Under the pieces are notes generated by a model, which worked only from the letters and a program-made list of their open reading frames with translations, made no database searches and was not told where the DNA came from. This document shows, piece after piece, positions 6,034-9,229 of a DNA stretch of 9,229 bases. Made by a program: the position numbers and the translations under genes. Origin of the DNA: Christensenellaceae bacterium (lineage in GTDB: Bacteria; Bacillota; Clostridia; Christensenellales; SZUA-584); NCBI GenBank assembly GCA_012719815.1, contig JAAXZP010000310.1, positions 1 through 9,229 on the forward strand, read 5' to 3'. Every line of letters starts with the position of its first letter. Positions within the stretch are counted from its first letter, which is position 1.

Positions 6034-6441
6034 TCATGAGCGCTTGTCCGCGCACTGGCGGCACAGCCCGCTGATCACCGTGCGGAACCTGTCCACGCGA
6101 AACTGGTGATGCTCCAACAGGTGCGTCGTCACCTCGTCCATAAGGCCGCATTCCATATGGATCATCCGTCCGCAGCCGCTGCACACCAGATGGTAATGCG
6201 CGCGAACGTCCTCACCGCAGCCCGTGTACTGGTAGCACGCGCCCTGCCCGCCGGCGCCCGCGTAGCGCACCGCGACACCCTCGCGCACCAGCCTGTCCAG
6301 GTGGCGGTACACCGTGGCCTGCCCCACGGACTCGCCTTTATCCCTCAGCGCCGCGCGGATGTCCTCCACCGTCATGTGCCGCGAGCCCTGGGCTTTCAGG
6401 CACTCCAGTATCATGTCGCCCTGTCTGGTCCGGTAACCCAT
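6034..6441 (-). CDS. zur: Fur-family metal-responsive repressor, probably Zur
   Basis: A 135-residue dimeric DNA-binding regulator. The N-terminal winged helix has its recognition helix in the VGQATVYRHLDRL segment (39-51), the conserved Fur-family block. The C-terminal dimer domain has two CxxC pairs (Cys87/Cys90 and Cys127/Cys130) for the structural zinc. It also has candidate sensor-site ligands in AHYH (81-84), His95, Glu103, His107 and HH (111-112). The family includes Fur, Zur, Mur and PerR. Zur is inferred because the gene leads a znuACB operon and an operator-like palindrome sits over its own promoter. The start ATG follows GGAG by eight bases. With zinc bound it would be expected to repress this operon, itself included. 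Confidence 0.9.
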   Translation of the reverse strand: MGYRTRQGDMILECLKAQGSRHMTVEDIRAALRDKGESVGQATVYRHLDRLVREGVAVRYAGAGGQGACYQYTGCGEDVRAHYHLVCSGCGRMIHMECGLMDEVTTHLLEHHQFRVDRFRTVISGLCRQCADKRS

Positions 6442-6456
6442 TGTCCGTCTCCAAAT

Positions 6457-6477
6457 TGAAAATGATATTCGTTTTCA
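6457..6477 (-). promoter_or_regulatory. Zur/Fur-type operator over the transcription start
   Basis: A 21-base inverted repeat with half-sites TGAAAACGA and TCATTTTCA around a central ATA; the nine-base arms match except at one position. It begins one base after the -10 box and spans the expected start of transcription, where a bound repressor would block RNA polymerase. Its A/T-rich palindrome style fits Fur-family boxes. Assigning it to Zur rests on the adjacent gene. Confidence 0.78.
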
Positions 6478-6478
6478 T

Positions 6479-6507
6479 ATTATAGCACTGCCTGCCGCCG
6501 CAATCAA
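6479..6507 (-). promoter_or_regulatory. Sigma-A promoter of the zur-znuACB operon
   Basis: TTGATT (6502-6507), a 17-base spacer and a perfect TATAAT (6479-6484) on the minus strand, about 38 bases upstream of the zur start. This is the best-matched promoter in the window and is overlaid directly downstream by the inverted repeat. Confidence 0.85.
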
Positions 6508-6580
6508 TAACCATGTTTCCTGTTTTTTCCGCAGAATAAACCGCAGTGCGCTGCGATACGGGGAAGATGGCGACCGCACC

Positions 6581-6608
6581 AATAAAAAAACCCCGTTTTT
6601 ACGGGGTT
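6581..6608 (-). terminator. Rho-independent terminator after ftsZ
   Basis: On the minus strand an 8-bp stem AACCCCGT/ACGGGGTT with a four-base A loop is followed by TTTTTATT. It lies 23 bases after the ftsZ stop. It separates the division genes from the zinc operon, which has its own promoter about 75 bases on. The 73 bases between terminator and promoter (6508-6580) show nothing else. Confidence 0.9.
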
Positions 6609-6631
6609 GAAAGCAATTTGCATAGGCTTGC

Positions 6632-7780
6632 CTAAAACTCTTTTTTGTTGCGCTTGCGCCTGAGGAAAGGCGGGATATCCAGGTCGTTGCTGGTATCGGT
6701 CAGGCTGCCCAGCACCGGCCCCTTGCGCTCGGGCCGCACGGCGGGAATGAAATCGTCCTCGGTCGGCAGCTCCGACATGCGGATTTTCTCCTCCACCATA
6801 GACGGCTTGGGCCTGCGCACGCCGCTCGAGTCGAAGCCCGTCGCGATCACCGTGATGCGCACCTCGTCCTCCAGGCTTTCGTCGGTATCCGCGCCGAAGA
6901 ATATGTTCGCCTCCGGATGCGCCGCCTGGCGGATAAGGTTGGCCGCTTCCTCGATTTCCAGCAGGCTCATCGTGGGGTCGCCCGGCACGTTATACAGTAT
7001 GCCGCGCGCGCCTTCGATGCTGGTCTCCAGCAGCGGGCTCTGTATCGCCTGCTTGGCGGCGTCCATGGTCTTGTTGTCGCCATAGCCCACGCCAATGCCC
7101 ATGTGCGCAATACCGCGCTCCATCATCACGGTGCGCACGTCCGCAAAGTCCAGGTTGACCAGCGCCGGCTTCACAATGTGGTCGGTGATGCCCTGTATGC
7201 CCTGGCGCAGCACGTCGTCCGCCACGCGGAACGCCTCAAGCATCGAAGTCCCCTTGCCGATCACCTGAAGCAGCTTGTCGTTGGGGATGGTCACAATGGT
7301 GTCCACCACGTCCATCAGCGTAGCGTGCCCTTCCTTGGCCCTGTTCTGACGTTGCGAACCCTCAAACGAAAATGGCATCGTCACCACGGCCACGGTCAGT
7401 ATGCCCTTCTGGCGAGCCAGCTCCGCAATAACCGGCGCGGCGCCGGTGCCGGTGCCGCCGCCCAGACCGGCCGCAATATATATCAGATTGGCCCCGTCCA
7501 CGATTTCTGCCAGCTCGTCGATGCTCTCTTCCGCAGCGCGCCTGCCGATGGCAGGATCGCCGCCCACGCCCAGCCCGCTCGTCAGCTTTTCGCCTATCTG
7601 TATCTTATTCTTGCACTTGGAGAGCAGCAGAGCCTGCTTGTCCGTATTGACCGCGTAAAACTCCGCGCCCGTCAGCCCGTGCTCAATCATGCGGTTGACA
7701 GCGTTGTTGCCTGCGCCGCCCACACCGATGACCTTAATTTTCGCGACGCTGTCCTGCTCAACATCAATTTCTAATGGCAT
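6632..7780 (-). CDS. ftsZ: Cell division protein FtsZ
   Basis: Tubulin-like GTPase that polymerises into the Z-ring at mid-cell. The call uses the ATG at 7778-7780 (382 residues), because GAGGGGG ends five bases upstream; a TTG start 33 bases earlier has no comparable site. Motifs are intact: GVGGAGNNAVNRM (19-31), the tubulin signature GGGTGTG (107-113), FNR-like contacts in SFEGSQRQNRA (138-148), and the T7 catalytic loop NLDFADV (209-215). The linker after the globular domain is short (about 50 residues). The C-terminal peptide DIPPFLRRKRNKKEF (368-382) is the docking site for FtsA and SepF and is followed by a basic tail. It starts 29 bases after the ftsA stop and ends at a clear terminator. 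Confidence 0.98.
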   Translation of the reverse strand: MPLEIDVEQDSVAKIKVIGVGGAGNNAVNRMIEHGLTGAEFYAVNTDKQALLLSKCKNKIQIGEKLTSGLGVGGDPAIGRRAAEESIDELAEIVDGANLIYIAAGLGGGTGTGAAPVIAELARQKGILTVAVVTMPFSFEGSQRQNRAKEGHATLMDVVDTIVTIPNDKLLQVIGKGTSMLEAFRVADDVLRQGIQGITDHIVKPALVNLDFADVRTVMMERGIAHMGIGVGYGDNKTMDAAKQAIQSPLLETSIEGARGILYNVPGDPTMSLLEIEEAANLIRQAAHPEANIFFGADTDESLEDEVRITVIATGFDSSGVRRPKPSMVEEKIRMSELPTEDDFIPAVRPERKGPVLGSLTDTSNDLDIPPFLRRKRNKKEF

Positions 7781-7809
7781 GTTAACCCCCTCTAAAAAAC
7801 GGGCGTCAG

Positions 7810-8988
7810 TCAAAACATCAACTCCGACAATCGCCCCAATATCGACTTTTTGTTTTTACCCTCACCCAAATAATCGGTTTCGAAAACATAGTCCAGCAGC
7901 GCCAACGCCACGTAATAGTTAGGCGTGGAAAGCTGCGGCGCTTCGATGGTCGAAATGCGCACCTGCTTCTTTAAATATTTCTGCACAACGTCCCGCGAAC
8001 CCTTCATCATCGCAAGGCCGCCGCCGGACAGATACACCCGCGTCCTCCGGGTCACGCTGAGCGGACTTTGCTCAAGAGCCTTGTATACCATCTCACACAG
8101 CTGTTCAACCCGGGCGTCTATCACTTCGGCAACCATGGCATGGTTATACTTTTCCAGCCTGCCGTCTTTTAATTTAGCATAATCATATAACTTCGTTCCA
8201 TTATTTTCAAGACCAAATGAAAACCGCTTCTTGATCTGCTCCGCCGTGTTCAAATCCATGTTCATGACAATGGACAGATCGTTCGCGATGTGCATGCCGC
8301 CTGCGTGTACTGTTTTATTATATACAATCGCGTCGCCATACACAACTGTCACATTGGTATCAAAATAACCGACGTCCAGGAGTACGGCGCTGCAGTCGCG
8401 CTCTTCCACGGGCACAAGGAACAGGCTCTCCGCCAGCACCTCCGGTATGAACGCGCGCAGTTTGACGCCCAGCCGCTCCATCACGTCGGTCACCAACTCT
8501 ATAAACTCGTTGGACGCGAACACGAAGCTGATAAGGCCTCTAAGCTCCCGCGCGGATGCGCCCACCACGTCGATGTAATGATGGCCGTCCTCCAGCACGA
8601 AATACACCGGCGTGCTGGTGACGATGGTATAGCGGATATCGTCGATGCTGCGCTCCGCCTGGTCTATCATGTTTTCAATGTCCTTCTCGGTGACGCGGCC
8701 GCCGGGGATTTTGATGCAGCCTTCACAGCAGATCACTTTGGAAAACCCGCCCGGCACGCCCACATACGCTTCACGCACCCGTTTTTTGGCCTTCCGCTCG
8801 GCGATGGAGATCGCTTTGGCCACAGCTTCTTCCACATTGGAAGGGTTCAGCCACCGGCCGTTCTTGATGCCCTCATATTTCGCTTCGCCAGCCCCCAGCA
8901 CCTCAAAGCGACCGATCGATTTTTCACGGCCGATCACGCACATGATCTTCGACGTGCCAAACTCGATCGCAGCCGTTACATTCTTCAC
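7810..8988 (-). CDS. ftsA: Cell division protein FtsA (actin-like)
   Basis: Actin-fold ATPase that tethers FtsZ filaments to the membrane and recruits later division proteins; 392 residues. Phosphate-1 motif AIEFGTSKI (7-15), where Glu9 stands for the usual Asp; domain 1C roughly 84-160; phosphate-2 motif LLDVGYFDTNVTVV (203-216); adenosine motif VYLSGGGLAMMKG (318-330). The C-terminus KNKKSILGRLSELMF (378-392) can form the amphipathic membrane-targeting helix, with a basic run before it. The start is GTG at 8986-8988, preceded by GAGGGG. The next ATG-like reading inside is out of frame. Placed between a divIB/ftsQ-type gene and ftsZ, as in the classical division cluster. An FtsA-family paralogue such as PilM or a SHS2 protein is unlikely given this context. 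Confidence 0.95.
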   Translation of the reverse strand: MKNVTAAIEFGTSKIMCVIGREKSIGRFEVLGAGEAKYEGIKNGRWLNPSNVEEAVAKAISIAERKAKKRVREAYVGVPGGFSKVICCEGCIKIPGGRVTEKDIENMIDQAERSIDDIRYTIVTSTPVYFVLEDGHHYIDVVGASARELRGLISFVFASNEFIELVTDVMERLGVKLRAFIPEVLAESLFLVPVEERDCSAVLLDVGYFDTNVTVVYGDAIVYNKTVHAGGMHIANDLSIVMNMDLNTAEQIKKRFSFGLENNGTKLYDYAKLKDGRLEKYNHAMVAEVIDARVEQLCEMVYKALEQSPLSVTRRTRVYLSGGGLAMMKGSRDVVQKYLKKQVRISTIEAPQLSTPNYYVALALLDYVFETDYLGEGKNKKSILGRLSELMF

Positions 8989-9077
8989 CCCTGAATCCCC
9001 TCACCACGTCAGTTAAAAAAAGTATATAAATACTCAATCATAATAATATCATGTATGTTAAAAATAAGAAATACAAT
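8989..9077 (-). other. AT-rich gap before ftsA with a small hairpin and T-run
   Basis: This 89-base stretch is far richer in A/T than its surroundings. On the minus strand AGTAT/ATACT (9021-9034, four-base loop) is followed by a run of seven T including the last stem base, a weak intrinsic-terminator shape after divIB/ftsQ. TTAACA and TATTAT-like elements are present but not at a good mutual spacing, so I do not place an ftsA promoter although one is plausible here. Confidence 0.4.
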
Positions 9078-9229
9078 TTAAGAGGATTTCTCGCGAAAAT
9101 ATGCTTTATCCACAGACGAAACGTTGAGTATTCCACCAGTTTTCCCCATTGCTGCGAGTTTTTCCTCAAGCGCGTTCACCAGCCGCATCTTCTCACTGAG
9201 GCGCGTGTCGTCGCCCAGCTTTATCACCA
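9078..9229 (-). CDS. ftsQ: Cell division protein DivIB/FtsQ, C-terminal end (runs off the window)
   Basis: Only the last 49 residues are visible. They include IKLGDDTRLSEKM, a segment characteristic of the beta domain of FtsQ/DivIB, and end with NVSSVDKAYFREKSS. FtsQ/DivIB is a bitopic membrane protein with an extracellular POTRA and beta domain that joins FtsL/DivIC and FtsB in controlling septal peptidoglycan synthesis. The identification rests on this short stretch plus its position directly before ftsA. The start, membrane helix and POTRA domain lie beyond base 9229. Confidence 0.85.
   Translation of the reverse strand, partial: VIKLGDDTRLSEKMRLVNALEEKLAAMGKTGGILNVSSVDKAYFREKSS

Noticed and set aside
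7781..7813. Longer FtsZ with 11 extra N-terminal residues from a TTG overlapping the ftsA stop
   Set aside because: The downstream ATG has GAGGGGG at proper distance and gives the normal FtsZ N-terminus (MPLEIDVEQ). The TTG has no comparable site.
9035..9062. Fur/Zur-like box before ftsA
   Set aside because: The ATGAT-n6-ATGAT elements are direct, not inverted, repeats and do not resemble the 6457-6477 operator.

Overview
This window looks like a chromosomal segment from a fairly GC-rich member of the Bacillota, most likely of the Clostridia. The evidence is strong AGGAGG-type ribosome binding sites, sigma-A-like promoters, an ftsQ(divIB)-ftsA-ftsZ order, and a zinc-binding lipoprotein of a subfamily I associate with Firmicutes. 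The placement is inferred from style and gene content; no rRNA or other phylogenetic marker is present. Nearly everything lies on the minus strand. The one exception is a tiny cysteine/tryptophan-rich peptide gene on the plus strand.

Read in the minus-strand transcription direction (right to left), the window opens with the C-terminal end of a divIB/ftsQ-like gene (9078-9229). After a short AT-rich gap come ftsA (7810-8988) and ftsZ (6632-7780), closed by a clear rho-independent terminator (6581-6608). This is the division core: FtsA anchors FtsZ filaments to the membrane, and DivIB/FtsQ belongs to the septal peptidoglycan machinery.

Next is a self-contained zinc-uptake operon with its own promoter (TTGATT-17-TATAAT) and a near-perfect 21-bp inverted repeat immediately downstream of the -10 box. 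It encodes a Fur-family regulator (best read as Zur), the zinc-binding lipoprotein ZnuA, the ATPase ZnuC and the permease ZnuB, tightly packed or overlapping. About 75 bp further on lies a small chagasin-like (MEROPS I42) lipoprotein, followed by a strong terminator (2971-3012).

The accessory stretch from about 2377 to 2976 holds two divergent, unrecognised small genes. One encodes a basic 43-residue peptide (minus strand, with a hairpin after it). The other encodes a 45-residue peptide (plus strand) with 12 cysteines and 5 tryptophans, whose second half is a six-residue repeat around W-R-C-C. Both have excellent ribosome binding sites.

The left third holds a 508-residue membrane-anchored protein with an N-terminal zinc ribbon, one transmembrane helix and five degenerate beta-rich repeats (735-2261), then the 5' part of lysA (1-501) behind its own promoter. 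The most unusual items are the Cys/Trp repeat peptide with its divergent partner, and the five-repeat zinc-ribbon protein.
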